Part shown: positions 18,315 through 18,347 of the stretch, piece after piece
Position numbering within the stretch: the stretch's first letter is position 1
Layout of the letters: every line of letters begins with the position of its first letter
From: Actinomycetota bacterium
GTDB taxonomy: Bacteria; Actinomycetota; Thermoleophilia; Gaiellales; Gaiellaceae
Direction of reading: 5' to 3'
Assembly (NCBI GenBank): GCA_020029625.1
Contig: JAIBJP010000057.1
Location: 1-18,347, forward strand
Length of the DNA stretch: 18,347 nt
Translations under genes and position numbers: made by a program
The notes under the pieces: model-generated
What the model saw: the letters and a program-made list of their open reading frames with translations, nothing else
Database searches by the model: none
Told to the model about the DNA's origin: nothing

Positions 18315-18347
18315 CCACCAGGCGCCGAAGGCGTACGCGCAGCCGAC
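18267..18347 (-). CDS. C-terminal end of a minus-strand protein, possibly membrane
   Basis: Reading the minus strand inward from the window edge gives 26 residues, VGCAYAFGAWWLLHAVLRTG then a short basic end, before TAG at 18269-18267. The hydrophobic, Trp-containing stretch followed by basic residues resembles the last helix of a membrane protein. PAP2-type phosphatases are often neighbours of lipid kinases of this family, so that is one possibility. It would overlap the kinase gene by 48 nt tail to tail. The evidence is thin because the gene lies outside the window. Confidence 0.3.
   Translation of the reverse strand, partial: VGCAYAFGAWWLLHAVLRTGRRHQNP

Noticed and set aside
1..18347. CRISPR arrays, tRNA/rRNA genes, insertion sequences or prophage genes
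   Set aside because: No regularly spaced direct repeats, no tRNA-like cloverleaf or rRNA sequence, and no transposase or integrase motifs were recognised on either strand.

Overview
The window is high-GC DNA, roughly two-thirds G+C or more in the genes. It reads as the chromosome of an actinobacterium, most likely from the class Thermoleophilia. The taxonomic call rests on family content (actinobacterial PAC2, a DipZ-type CcdA-thioredoxin fusion, a stand-alone MshEN protein, a multicopper oxidase next to a ZIP transporter), on frequent GTG starts, and on start codons sitting 6-7 nt after TAnnnT elements as in leaderless actinobacterial transcripts. No rRNA, tRNA, CRISPR array or insertion sequence was found. 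Both window edges cut through genes.

Layout. 1-902: 3' part of a proline racemase family gene, convergent with a dimethylarginine-hydrolase family gene (899-1729, minus). 1775-4623: plus-strand run of selD (selenophosphate synthetase), ctaA (heme A synthase, start overlapping the selD stop) and a PAC2 family gene. 4620-8711: minus-strand pair of a superfamily 2 helicase and dipZ. 8810-10111: minus-strand XRE-TPR regulator. 10183-10260: divergent 25-codon gene for a signal-peptide-like peptide ending in two tryptophans. 10261-10483: AT-richer non-coding stretch. 10484-11212: hypothetical helical protein. 11209-12327: MshEN-domain protein with a long Glu/Pro linker. 12472-14687: ZIP transporter and Tat-exported two-domain multicopper oxidase, transcribed from a probable leaderless promoter with an overlapping DtxR-like dyad. 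14803-15588: peroxiredoxin-like protein. 15598-15661: two tandem hairpins. 15662-16900: M20 amidohydrolase (minus). 16927-18314: 33-residue basic protein, VOC protein and diacylglycerol-kinase family protein. 18267-18347: C-terminus of a further minus-strand gene.

How the parts fit. ctaA and dipZ point to respiratory cytochrome maturation. The multicopper oxidase and ZIP transporter form a metal-handling unit. selD marks selenium use, but no selenoprotein or other sel gene is visible here. The most interesting locus is 8810-11212. An XRE-TPR regulator of the size and architecture of RRNPP quorum-sensing receptors lies divergent from a tiny secreted-looking peptide gene with a good ribosome binding site, and GTCAA-type repeats and a 14-bp palindrome sit between them. 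This resembles the rgg/shp and comR/comS arrangements of Firmicutes but in an actinobacterial context. It is a hypothesis from layout and sequence features only.

Other structure: three convergent gene pairs end in the same CTAG four-base overlap. Two divergent regions share the 10-mer TTATAAAGTC, whose symmetric TTATAA could serve as a -10 in both directions. Two genes (PAC2 and the lipid-kinase family gene) lack a canonical start codon at the place where their family homology begins.
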